From Alphaproteobacteria bacterium (GTDB taxonomy: Bacteria; Pseudomonadota; Gammaproteobacteria; JAGOUN01): DNA of 64,000 bases. A program made the position numbers and the translations under genes. Positions 50,594 through 58,451 of the stretch are shown piece after piece; positions within the stretch are counted from its first letter, which is position 1, and every line of letters begins with the position of its first letter. Under the pieces are notes generated by a model. It did no database searches, was not told where the DNA came from, and was given only the letters and a program-made list of their open reading frames with translations. Location: NCBI GenBank assembly GCA_021151585.1, contig JAGKWX010000001.1:1-64000 (forward strand), read 5' to 3'.

Positions 50594-51234
50594 ATAAACA
50601 AAAAATTCAAAAAATATTCGAAACTTTTCAACAACATAACCCCAATCCAACAACAGAATTAATTTACTCAACACCGTTTGAATTACTGATATCAGTCATC
50701 TTATCAGCACAAGCAACCGATATCAGTGTTAATAAAGCAACTAAAAACTTATACTCCATTGCCAATTCGGCCAAAAAAATTATCGAACTTGGCGAAGAAC
50801 AATTAAAACAACAGATAAAAACAATAGGGTTATTTAATACGAAAGCTAAAAATATTATTAAAACCTGTGAAATTTTGCTAGAAAAACATCACGGTGACGT
50901 GCCACAAACTCGCGAAGCCTTGGAAGCTTTACCCGGTGTTGGCAGAAAAACTGCGAATGTCATTCTTAATACCGCTTTTGGACATGATACTATTGCTGTG
51001 GATACGCATATCTTCCGGATTGCTAACCGTATCAACTTAGCGCCCGGGAAAAATGTCATCGAAGTCGAAAAAAAATTACTAAAAGTCATACCCAAAGCAT
51101 TTAAAAAAAATGCGCATCATTGGTTAATATTGCATGGACGATACACATGCCTAGCAAGAAATCCACGCTGTCAAACGTGTATTATTCGTGAATATTGTGA
51201 ATATACAGGAAATAAGGTTAATCGACCGTCTTAG
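50590..51234 (+). CDS. nth: Endonuclease III
   Basis: DNA glycosylase/AP lyase that removes oxidised pyrimidines. 214 residues. Helix-hairpin-helix LPGVGRKTANVIL includes the catalytic lysine, and VDTHIFRIANR holds the catalytic aspartate. The C-terminal 4Fe-4S motif has the exact spacing C-x6-C-x2-C-x5-C (CLARNPRCQTCIIREYC). It is translationally coupled to the ferredoxin gene. Confidence 0.96.
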   Translation: MNKQKIQKIFETFQQHNPNPTTELIYSTPFELLISVILSAQATDISVNKATKNLYSIANSAKKIIELGEEQLKQQIKTIGLFNTKAKNIIKTCEILLEKHHGDVPQTREALEALPGVGRKTANVILNTAFGHDTIAVDTHIFRIANRINLAPGKNVIEVEKKLLKVIPKAFKKNAHHWLILHGRYTCLARNPRCQTCIIREYCEYTGNKVNRPS

Positions 51235-51241
51235 ATGTATT

Positions 51242-52312
51242 CTATTTTGAACGTCGTAACAAATAAATACTCAATACGAGAAACAGGAGTATAGGCAACA
51301 ACGCCCCTATCCAGGCAGGCACGCGATAAACGATACTAATTTGGCCGAATAGCTGGCTTAACAAATAAAAACTCATACTTACCATCACGCCAATCAACAC
51401 CCGTAAGCCCAAGGTGCCGGAGCGAGCGGCAACAAAAACAAAAGGAATAGCCAACAACATCATAACCAACATCGCTAATGGCTGAAAAACACGCTGCCAA
51501 AAATCTAGCGAATAATGATTCAAAGGTAATTTTGCTTCCTCTCGGTAATGTATAAACTGCTGCAACCTGAGTAATGACATTTCTTGAGCATCATCAAAAC
51601 CATAGGCTAAAGCATCCGGCGTTAACGATATCGCCCAAATTTGGGAATTCAAGTGATTGACAATGGTATGATCATCAAACAATTGAGTCTCATTCACTGA
51701 AAATGCCAGCCAATGGTTATTACGATATTCGACACGTTGCGCCCATGACTCAACTAATAATTGATTCTGCTGGTTAAAATGATAACGGGTGACACCCAGC
51801 CATCGTTCTCTGTCTAAAATGCGAGAAATATTTAAAAAATCATCGCCAACATGTATCCAAGTGCCTTCCCTTGTTTCTACAACCTGGTTACCCGTGATCG
51901 CTTCTTGTTTAATATGATTGGCTTGCAATGATAATTTTGGTGCCAAAATTTCGCCCACACTCAACGCCACAGCGCCAATAATAATAGCAGAGATAAAAAC
52001 CGCCTGCAGAATATCAAATAATGACATTCCCGAGGCTCGCATAACCAACAGTTCATTACTGGATGCCAATGCCCCTAAGCCAATTAACACACCCAATAAT
52101 CCAACCATGGGAAATAAGCTGTAAAGATCAGAGGGGACGATCATGGGCACATATAATAATGCATCTAAAACCGTATATCCGCCATGACCGACACTTTTAA
52201 TTTCATTGGCAAATTCAATGAATATATCGACCGCACAAGCAATCAATAAAACAACTAACGTTGCCTTAATTAAAGTTGCCATTAAATATCGCTGCAAAAT
52301 TCCTATACGCAT
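51242..52312 (-). CDS. lptG: LPS export ABC transporter permease LptG
   Basis: Inner-membrane subunit of the LptB2FG complex that extracts LPS and pushes it along the Lpt bridge. 356 residues. Three N-terminal transmembrane segments, a periplasmic beta-jellyroll (about 130-260) with EGTWIHVGDDFLNISRI, and three C-terminal segments. ASSNELLVMRASGMSLFDI is the coupling-helix region facing LptB. It lies 3 nt after lptF, and its stop converges on nth. Confidence 0.95.
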   Translation of the reverse strand: MRIGILQRYLMATLIKATLVVLLIACAVDIFIEFANEIKSVGHGGYTVLDALLYVPMIVPSDLYSLFPMVGLLGVLIGLGALASSNELLVMRASGMSLFDILQAVFISAIIIGAVALSVGEILAPKLSLQANHIKQEAITGNQVVETREGTWIHVGDDFLNISRILDRERWLGVTRYHFNQQNQLLVESWAQRVEYRNNHWLAFSVNETQLFDDHTIVNHLNSQIWAISLTPDALAYGFDDAQEMSLLRLQQFIHYREEAKLPLNHYSLDFWQRVFQPLAMLVMMLLAIPFVFVAARSGTLGLRVLIGVMVSMSFYLLSQLFGQISIVYRVPAWIGALLPILLFLVLSIYLLRRSK

Positions 52313-52315
52313 TGC

Positions 52316-53413
52316 CTACCTTCGTCTTAATGCCAAGATGGCAATAAATAACAACATCAAACCATGTATCCACCACAACCCTAAATACGCTGGCGTTTGA
52401 CCATGCGACATCCAACTTCTACCAACAAAAATCATATTAGCATACACAATATAAATAAGCAGAGCTGGCATCAAACGTTGAAAACGACCTTGTCTTGGTG
52501 CTACACGACTGAGTAATTGCGCCAAAATGGCAAGTAAAATAACTGAAATGGGTAAGGCTATTCGCCACTGCAACTCAGCCGAATAACGCAATTCATGATT
52601 AGGATTCTTAAATAATTGCCAACTTGAAAGAGCATCTCTATCCATGGATACAAAGGTTTCATCTTCGGGTAATTGAACACCATATTGTTCGTATCGCGTC
52701 ACATTAAAGTCTTGTTGACCCGCACCACCTTGATATCGATAACCATCATGAGCAACAAGAAATAAATGATTATTACTCAAATCGCGCTTTTGTAGACCAG
52801 TATGTGCTGATGTAATTGTCCATTTGGCTTGTTCTTCACTATGGTACTGATCACCGGAAGCTATGGATTGCGCCGGTAATTCCGCAACAAATAAATTTTC
52901 TGCCGTTTTATGATCACGCGACACGCCACCCACATAAATTACTCGCTGACCATCTTGAGTGATTTTGAAAGCCCCTGGCACCAATGCCTCAACCAAATTT
53001 TTTACTGCCTTGGTTGTTAAAATTTCACTCTTTTTTTGTGCCAAATAAGGATTTAAAATAAACATTAAAGCACTGACTAAGAAAAAGACTAAACTGGCCA
53101 TTGACAAGGTAATACGTAACAATTGCCAATGGCTCATGCCTGCAGCGAACAGAACCGTCATCTCTTGTTCGGCGTAAAAACGGCTATACGTGATTAATAC
53201 ACCCAAATACAGCCCTAACGGCAATAACAGCCCTAATAGATAGGGCAATTCTAATAAAATTAAGTTTAATACCGCACTAGAAGCCAGATGACCAACAGCG
53301 GCCTGACTAAGAAAACGTATAGTTTGATTCACTAAAAAAACCAAAATAAGCACCAAGGTAACAGCGAACACCGTACTGTAGACTTCTTTGGCAAAATAAC
53401 GCGCGATAATCAT
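52316..53413 (-). CDS. lptF: LPS export ABC transporter permease LptF
   Basis: Partner of LptG. The ATG at 53413 (MIIARYFAKEVYSTVF) gives 365 residues, one less than E. coli LptF. It has the same layout: three transmembrane helices, a periplasmic jellyroll (about 120-265), three more helices. Conserved parts are YSRFYAEQEMTVLFAAGMSHWQLLR (coupling helix), FVNQTIRFLSQAAVGHL and the SRVAPRQGRFQRLMPALLIY closing block. It is divergent from pepA, the standard arrangement, and a promoter is visible upstream. Confidence 0.95.
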   Translation of the reverse strand: MIIARYFAKEVYSTVFAVTLVLILVFLVNQTIRFLSQAAVGHLASSAVLNLILLELPYLLGLLLPLGLYLGVLITYSRFYAEQEMTVLFAAGMSHWQLLRITLSMASLVFFLVSALMFILNPYLAQKKSEILTTKAVKNLVEALVPGAFKITQDGQRVIYVGGVSRDHKTAENLFVAELPAQSIASGDQYHSEEQAKWTITSAHTGLQKRDLSNNHLFLVAHDGYRYQGGAGQQDFNVTRYEQYGVQLPEDETFVSMDRDALSSWQLFKNPNHELRYSAELQWRIALPISVILLAILAQLLSRVAPRQGRFQRLMPALLIYIVYANMIFVGRSWMSHGQTPAYLGLWWIHGLMLLFIAILALRRR

Positions 53414-53440
53414 ATGTGCCAGTTTTAGACGCAAATTTTA

Positions 53441-53469
53441 ATTTTACACGTTTTGAGTTTTAACAACAA
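53441..53469 (-). promoter_or_regulatory. Promoter of lptFG
   Basis: Minus strand: TTGTTG (53469-53464), a 17-bp spacer, TAAAAT (53446-53441). Transcription would begin near 53434, about 20 nt before the lptF ATG. It overlaps the divergent pepA promoter. Confidence 0.5.
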
Positions 53470-53481
53470 TGTCGGTACAAT
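53453..53481 (+). promoter_or_regulatory. Promoter of pepA
   Basis: TTGAGT (53453-53458), a 17-bp spacer, TACAAT (53476-53481), 30 nt before the pepA start. It is interleaved with the lptF promoter on the other strand, so polymerases would compete for the site. Confidence 0.6.
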
Positions 53482-53510
53482 ACGTTTTTTATGATTTAGG
53501 GTAAATGTTA

Positions 53511-54992
53511 ATGAAACTACAACTCAAAACAACGTCTATTTTCGCCACAAGCAGTGATTGCATCATTTTACCTATCTGGGAAAAAAAGCAACTCTCAACA
53601 ACAGGATTAGATCTAGATAAATTGCTTAACGGCGCTCTCAGTGATTTTTTAAAAAAAACCACGACTCCTGATGCAGCTTCTGAGATCGTTTTTTTTAGCC
53701 CAGCTAATAAAAACGTCAAAGCAACGCAATTATTATTAGTCAACCTTGGTAATCAAAAAAAACTGACTTTAGAAATATTACGCCGAGCCATGGAAAAAGC
53801 AGCTATATCCATTGAGATGTCACGCTTTACTCACGTCAACTTTTCTTTCAATGACATTATTTTAGCTGACTCTTCTTTAGATTATGCGATTCGCCTCACA
53901 GCAATTGCATTACAACAATCGATTTATCGTTTTGAACAGTACAAATCAAAACCGAAAACACCAGCGCTTGTTAACGTTAATTTTTTTGTATCCAAAACAA
54001 CAACAACACTAGAAACTGCTATCAAACAAGCAAAAGCAACGATATCAGGTATGAATTTCATGATGGATCTTGCAAACTGCCCGCCGAATATTTGTCACCC
54101 AGAATATCTAGCCAAACAAGCACAAGCATTGGCAAAGCAGCATAAATCTTTGACGGCAAAAATTATTGATGACAAAGCATTGAAAAAAATGGGTGCTGGC
54201 GCGATTCTTGCTGTTGGACAAGGAAGTCGCCATAAACCAAAATTTGTTATTGTCGAATACCGAGGCGCCGCTAAAAATGCGCAACCTCATGTTTTAGTTG
54301 GTAAAGGCATTACTTTTGATACAGGCGGGAATAATCTTAAACCTTTTGATGGCATGCTCGGCATGAAATATGACATGAGCGGCGCCGCTTCTGTCATGGG
54401 CACGGTAAAAGCCGTGGCTGAAATGAAATTAAAAATCAATGTGGTTGGTATTTTAGCTGCAGCAGAAAATATGCCTGGCCCAGATGCGTATCGACCAGAA
54501 GACATCATTACCAGCCTATCAGGCCAAACAATTGAAGTATTAAATACAGACGCCGAAGGTCGCTTGGTTTTATGCGATGCGTTAACTTATATTGAGCGCT
54601 ACAAGCCCGCAGCGGTGATTGATGTTGCCACATTAACTGGCGCAATTATCACCTGTTTGGGCGATATTAACTCCGGTCTATTTGGCAATAGCGACCCTTT
54701 AATAGAAAAAATTCAACTAGCCGCCAAAAAGACATTAGATGGCGTATGGCACCTACCGATGGGCGAAGCGTATGACGCTATGATCAACTCACCTGTCGCC
54801 GATATAAAAAATATTGGCGGGCCAGCCGCAGGCTCGATTACAGCAGCATGCTTCCTAGCTCGCTTTACAAAAAAATACCCCTGGGTACATTTGGATATTG
54901 CTGGAACTGCATCGGCGAAAGGTGGCCTGAATCGCAAATCCACTGGAAGACCCGTGCCATTGTTGATTGAGTATTTATTGCAACAAGCCTAG
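53511..54992 (+). CDS. pepA: Leucyl aminopeptidase (M17 family)
   Basis: Hexameric dizinc/manganese aminopeptidase; PepA in E. coli also binds DNA. The start at 53511, 9 nt after GGG, gives 493 residues; an ATG two codons earlier is possible. The N-terminal macro-like domain covers about 1-170. The catalytic part has VGKGITFDTGGNNLKP (metal-binding Lys/Asp), KYDMSGAASVMGT and the family signature NTDAEGRLVLCDAL. The C-terminus has GGPAAGSITAACFLARF. It is divergent from lptF. The following 174-bp spacer contains a GC palindrome. Confidence 0.95.
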   Translation: MKLQLKTTSIFATSSDCIILPIWEKKQLSTTGLDLDKLLNGALSDFLKKTTTPDAASEIVFFSPANKNVKATQLLLVNLGNQKKLTLEILRRAMEKAAISIEMSRFTHVNFSFNDIILADSSLDYAIRLTAIALQQSIYRFEQYKSKPKTPALVNVNFFVSKTTTTLETAIKQAKATISGMNFMMDLANCPPNICHPEYLAKQAQALAKQHKSLTAKIIDDKALKKMGAGAILAVGQGSRHKPKFVIVEYRGAAKNAQPHVLVGKGITFDTGGNNLKPFDGMLGMKYDMSGAASVMGTVKAVAEMKLKINVVGILAAAENMPGPDAYRPEDIITSLSGQTIEVLNTDAEGRLVLCDALTYIERYKPAAVIDVATLTGAIITCLGDINSGLFGNSDPLIEKIQLAAKKTLDGVWHLPMGEAYDAMINSPVADIKNIGGPAAGSITAACFLARFTKKYPWVHLDIAGTASAKGGLNRKSTGRPVPLLIEYLLQQA

Positions 54993-55072
54993 CATCCGTT
55001 GTGAGTGAATTTATTGCCCGAAATTCATTCGAACTTGTTTGTTAGAAAATATTAAAGTCCAACGTTTTTTAC

Positions 55073-55091
55073 CCCGAGGCTAAGCCTCGGG
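55073..55091. repeat. Perfect 8-bp GC-rich palindrome after pepA
   Basis: CCCGAGGC (55073-55080), loop TAA, GCCTCGGG (55084-55091), between two converging genes, about 80 nt from each. Neither strand has a T-run on its downstream side (the Ts are upstream on plus). The TAA/CTAAG loop matches other palindromes of the window. Confidence 0.6.
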
Positions 55092-55166
55092 ATAAGGAAC
55101 CTTCGTTCTACCATGTCACCTAAGCATCAACTGCGAACTAACATTAGTTAACCACAGTACATATAC

Positions 55167-56738
55167 TTACAAAGCTGTTGGTGCTTTTAGATGCCGAGAC
55201 CTAAGCTGAATGTTCGCGTTTTTTTCATTTAAAAACAAAGTAATAGAGTTTTTGCAGTATTCGTTATACCTTAGCTCATCGATCTCTTGAGGCGAGGCAG
55301 TTTTGATATCACTTAACAACTGACGAAGATTTTGCTGCACCACGATTTGACTACGATATGTCTCTGGCAACACTTTCTCCATCACACTTCTCTGATACCA
55401 TAATTCACACTTTGGATTATTAAAGCCAAATACTGTGCCAATATTCGCTATCAAACCAACATAAAAAGCGAGCAGAGGAGAAGCGCCACAATCCTTGGCT
55501 CCAATTAAATTCAACGCATTGTTGCTAAAACCCGAAAACAAACTAGAAAAACGCATTAACCAAATCCAGTTATATTGCGTCGGCGCTATTTGTTGCATCG
55601 CTGATCGACGATAACCAGTGATTTCTAAGCACATTTCCACCGGACCATAACCCAAAATGCCACTAATTGTAAAACCTAAGCTTGGCACTAAATTTAACAA
55701 CGCAAGCACAACACCAAGCATAGGATGTATTTGCGCCCCGGCTTTATAAGACTCGACACCGTGACCAAAGTTTTGCTCCATGGCAAAAAACGCAAACAGA
55801 CCATATTTAATAAACTGCAACACCCGTGATTGCGATATAGGATTGGTGATTCGGCCATTCTCAACCTGAAGCGCATCAGGATATGTCAATAAAGAAGATA
55901 ACAATGGCTGCTGATTGCCCTTTAATTCTTCAACAAAGCGATTCCTGTTAGCAGAAGAGGAATAGCAATAGGCATAATTTACTTCTTCCAGCGCATTAAC
56001 TAATAATGTTTTTACACGCACGAGCTCAAGCCAAGCAGTACGTTGATCCATTAGATTTTGCAAGTTTTCTGACAAATTCGAAAAATTACATAAATCAGCT
56101 ATGCTCTTGCAAAGATCCAGAACAAAGAATTCGATAGTAAATCTCAACTGCTGCATCAGTGGATAAGACATAATTTTCATAAACTCTTCTGCGCCATCAT
56201 AAAAAACAAATAAGCACAGAAATGACGATATGCTTTCAGGCACAAATAACGCAGCTGGATCATTAATGCTGACATACCAAAAAGGTAAAATAGTTGCTGC
56301 ACTAACTAACCAGGCATTAGTTTCTGTCATAGGATGAGTGAAAATATAATGACAATAAGCAAGAAAAGCAGGCAAGAGTCCTTCTATTTTTCCCCATAAA
56401 GCAATAAACGCTTCAGCATTAAAAATCGAATTAGTAATTGCTACACAAAGAGGAGCAAACCATTCAAAAATAAAGCTAGCACCTTGATTTTGTTCAGATA
56501 ATAAATCGACATAATATACGCTAGCTTTTTGTGCTGAGAAAAAGAATATCGCCGCACTGGCTAAGCCTAACAAACTTGTCCAGACAATAAATTTGGTCGA
56601 GTAAGTAACACCGCCTCGATATTCTGTAAACTGTCTCAGTTGATCTTCAAATTTGTTCGATGAACCAGCATCACTGTTAGGCTGGACTAATGGTATTGCT
56701 AGAGATCCAGAAGCAGAAGCAGTAGAAAACAAAGTCAT
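55167..56738 (-). CDS. Multi-spanning membrane protein of unknown function
   Basis: 523 residues not recognised as any family. The first ~40 residues are polar (Ser/Asn/Pro-rich). About eight to ten hydrophobic segments follow, for example near 47-70 (TKFIVWTSLLGLASAAIFFFSA), 150-175, 305-345 and 395-440. A central soluble region (about 225-300) carries YAYCYSSSANRNRF, and there is a charged C-terminal tail. Asn, Ser and Cys are frequent. A weak AAAGG ribosome binding site precedes the ATG. It stands alone between pepA and a phosphatase gene, with 73-bp and 174-bp spacers. It resembles the 38.6-kb gene in overall plan (polar N-terminus, many helices) but not clearly in sequence. A lineage-specific membrane protein or secreted effector is possible; there is no direct evidence. 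Confidence 0.6.
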   Translation of the reverse strand: MTLFSTASASGSLAIPLVQPNSDAGSSNKFEDQLRQFTEYRGGVTYSTKFIVWTSLLGLASAAIFFFSAQKASVYYVDLLSEQNQGASFIFEWFAPLCVAITNSIFNAEAFIALWGKIEGLLPAFLAYCHYIFTHPMTETNAWLVSAATILPFWYVSINDPAALFVPESISSFLCLFVFYDGAEEFMKIMSYPLMQQLRFTIEFFVLDLCKSIADLCNFSNLSENLQNLMDQRTAWLELVRVKTLLVNALEEVNYAYCYSSSANRNRFVEELKGNQQPLLSSLLTYPDALQVENGRITNPISQSRVLQFIKYGLFAFFAMEQNFGHGVESYKAGAQIHPMLGVVLALLNLVPSLGFTISGILGYGPVEMCLEITGYRRSAMQQIAPTQYNWIWLMRFSSLFSGFSNNALNLIGAKDCGASPLLAFYVGLIANIGTVFGFNNPKCELWYQRSVMEKVLPETYRSQIVVQQNLRQLLSDIKTASPQEIDELRYNEYCKNSITLFLNEKNANIQLRSRHLKAPTAL

Positions 56739-56810
56739 AAATATAACCTTTATTATTTTTAGTATTAATAAAGGCTAGATTGTACAAGATATTGCTTAAG
56801 GTAATATTAT

Positions 56811-57449
56811 TTATTCGCCCGGACGCAGGTTCCAGTATTCAATTTTCCAAAAATCCTCAATATAAGTTAGTGCACTAATCGCCCCGGTATGCATTTTTGA
56901 CTCAAATTGGGAGGCAGAAATGATATTTGGGGCAAAACGAGCAATACCATGACTGGTTACCACCAAAATAACACTAGGCGCAGGTTGCGCCTTTACCTCA
57001 GCTAGAGCAGGCATAGCATGAGCACTATCAACAAATTGCTTAGCAAATTCTTGCCAATTCTGAACGATTTTTTGTGTATCAAGCACCCAATCATCTGGCG
57101 GAATGGATGCTTGTTCCCACCGCTCTAGAGCCTCATGACCAATACGCGCAATAACTTCAGATTCAGGCTTACCATCGTCTACGCCATAATCAATTTCATC
57201 AAACATGGGGTTAATTTCAAACGGAATATCTGGCAGAGCGATTGCCGCCGTTTCTTGGGTACGCCTCAAAGAACTCACAAAAACTTGTGAAATATTAGGA
57301 TAGTTATCTCGTAAAAAATCACCTAACTTTTTTGCCTGCTCTCGCCCACTATGAGATAAAGGTAAATCAGTACGTTTGCCGACGCGCAAAACCGTTTCAC
57401 CTGGGTCAAAAGTATTACCGTGACGGGCAATAAGTAATGTTAACATCAT
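56811..57449 (-). CDS. Histidine phosphatase (phosphoglycerate mutase-like) family protein
   Basis: 212 residues. The catalytic RHG motif is in LLIARHGNTF (residues 8-12) and the second core histidine in VVTSHGIARF. Conserved arginine and glutamate are in SSLRRTQETA and FDEIDYGVDDG. This is the broad phosphatase/mutase superfamily; cofactor-dependent phosphoglycerate mutase is unlikely because of its shorter length and missing insert. The substrate cannot be named. It lies 107 nt downstream of kdsB on the same strand and may be cotranscribed. Confidence 0.82.
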   Translation of the reverse strand: MMLTLLIARHGNTFDPGETVLRVGKRTDLPLSHSGREQAKKLGDFLRDNYPNISQVFVSSLRRTQETAAIALPDIPFEINPMFDEIDYGVDDGKPESEVIARIGHEALERWEQASIPPDDWVLDTQKIVQNWQEFAKQFVDSAHAMPALAEVKAQPAPSVILVVTSHGIARFAPNIISASQFESKMHTGAISALTYIEDFWKIEYWNLRPGE

Positions 57450-57556
57450 GTGGCCATATCTTGATAAACGTACAAATAGTATAATACTTTAACAAAAATT
57501 AACTCAAAGGTAAATTCGATCCTCGGGCAAAATACTGAACCAGACTAGCATTGACT

Positions 57557-58369
57557 TTAGCTACTACAGCAATGTTGCGACCACAAAGCTTCCGCTCTTG
57601 CCAAATCTTCAGGCGTATCAATGCCAGGGATGGGGCCATAATTACCGTAACTGACTTGCTCAATGCGAATAGCAAATCCGTGCTCTAATAAACGCAATTG
57701 CTCTAACCCCTCGAGTTTTTCATAGTGACTCTCTGGCAACGCAACGAATTGTCTCAACACAGGGGGCCGAAACGCGTACAAACCAATATGCTGGTACACG
57801 GGTGAAAACTTTTCCTGTGCACGATATTTTTCTTCATTCCGAATGGCGGGTAATAAATTTTTTGAAAACCATAATGCTCGTTGATTGACATCCATCACAA
57901 CTGTTGTGCCTGAAAATGGTGTGGTTTGTTTATTTTGGCGCAATATATCTAACTCTTGCCATGTTAATTGTACTGCAGGAGTCACCATCGCATACTGTGG
58001 ATGGTCTAGTAAACCTTGAGCAATTTGGGCAATAAAATTTGGTGGCGTGAACGGCGCATCACCTTGTAGATTAATAACAACTTCAGGCCTTAGGTCGAGT
58101 GCATCTAGGGCTGCGAGAACACGATCAGAACCTGTCGGACAAGTATCTGGCGTCATCACAGGTATAATGCCGCTAATATCACTCGCATGTTCAAAAATGC
58201 TCCGATGTTCTGTTGCAACAATAACAGAAACATTCTGCAAATATTTGGCAGCTGCTAAGGCAGTATCGCAGGTATGCTGTAACATGGTTTTCGAGCCAAT
58301 TTTAGCCAATGGTTTGCCGGGAAAACGAGATGACGCATAACGCGCCGGAATAACAATCGCTACTGCCAT
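57557..58369 (-). CDS. kdsB: CMP-Kdo synthetase (3-deoxy-manno-octulosonate cytidylyltransferase)
   Basis: Activates Kdo as CMP-Kdo for the LPS inner core. The ATG at 58369 (MAVAIVIPARYASSRFPGKP) gives 270 residues; a longer frame adds 23. The CTP-binding PARYxSxRxPGKPL motif, TGSDRVLAAL and the C-terminal GIDTPEDLARAEAL are classic. Two departures from E. coli are seen: the metal-site motif is LQGDAPF instead of VQGDEP, and the acceptor region carries a ~20-residue longer stretch (LTWQELDILRQNKQTTPF). It probably still makes CMP-Kdo or a close ulosonate. It is divergent from mfd across 82 bp. Confidence 0.85.
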   Translation of the reverse strand: MAVAIVIPARYASSRFPGKPLAKIGSKTMLQHTCDTALAAAKYLQNVSVIVATEHRSIFEHASDISGIIPVMTPDTCPTGSDRVLAALDALDLRPEVVINLQGDAPFTPPNFIAQIAQGLLDHPQYAMVTPAVQLTWQELDILRQNKQTTPFSGTTVVMDVNQRALWFSKNLLPAIRNEEKYRAQEKFSPVYQHIGLYAFRPPVLRQFVALPESHYEKLEGLEQLRLLEHGFAIRIEQVSYGNYGPIPGIDTPEDLARAEALWSQHCCSS

Positions 58370-58387
58370 AATGAGAACTCTGTGATT

Positions 58388-58416
58388 TTTACAAGATTTT
58401 AGTGTACGATCATAAT
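58388..58416 (+). promoter_or_regulatory. Promoter of mfd
   Basis: TTTACA (58388-58393), a 17-bp spacer, CATAAT (58411-58416), each matching the sigma-70 consensus at 5 of 6 bases, with the start about 28 nt before the mfd ATG. Confidence 0.6.
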
Positions 58417-58438
58417 CTATAAAAAGCGATAATAGCAA
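58409..58438 (-). promoter_or_regulatory. Promoter of kdsB, overlapping the mfd promoter
   Basis: Minus strand: TTGCTA (58438-58433), an 18-bp spacer, TATGAT (58414-58409). Its -10 overlaps the mfd -10 by four bases, so the two divergent promoters cannot be occupied together. Confidence 0.4.
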
Positions 58439-58451
58439 ACTGCCTAACTTT

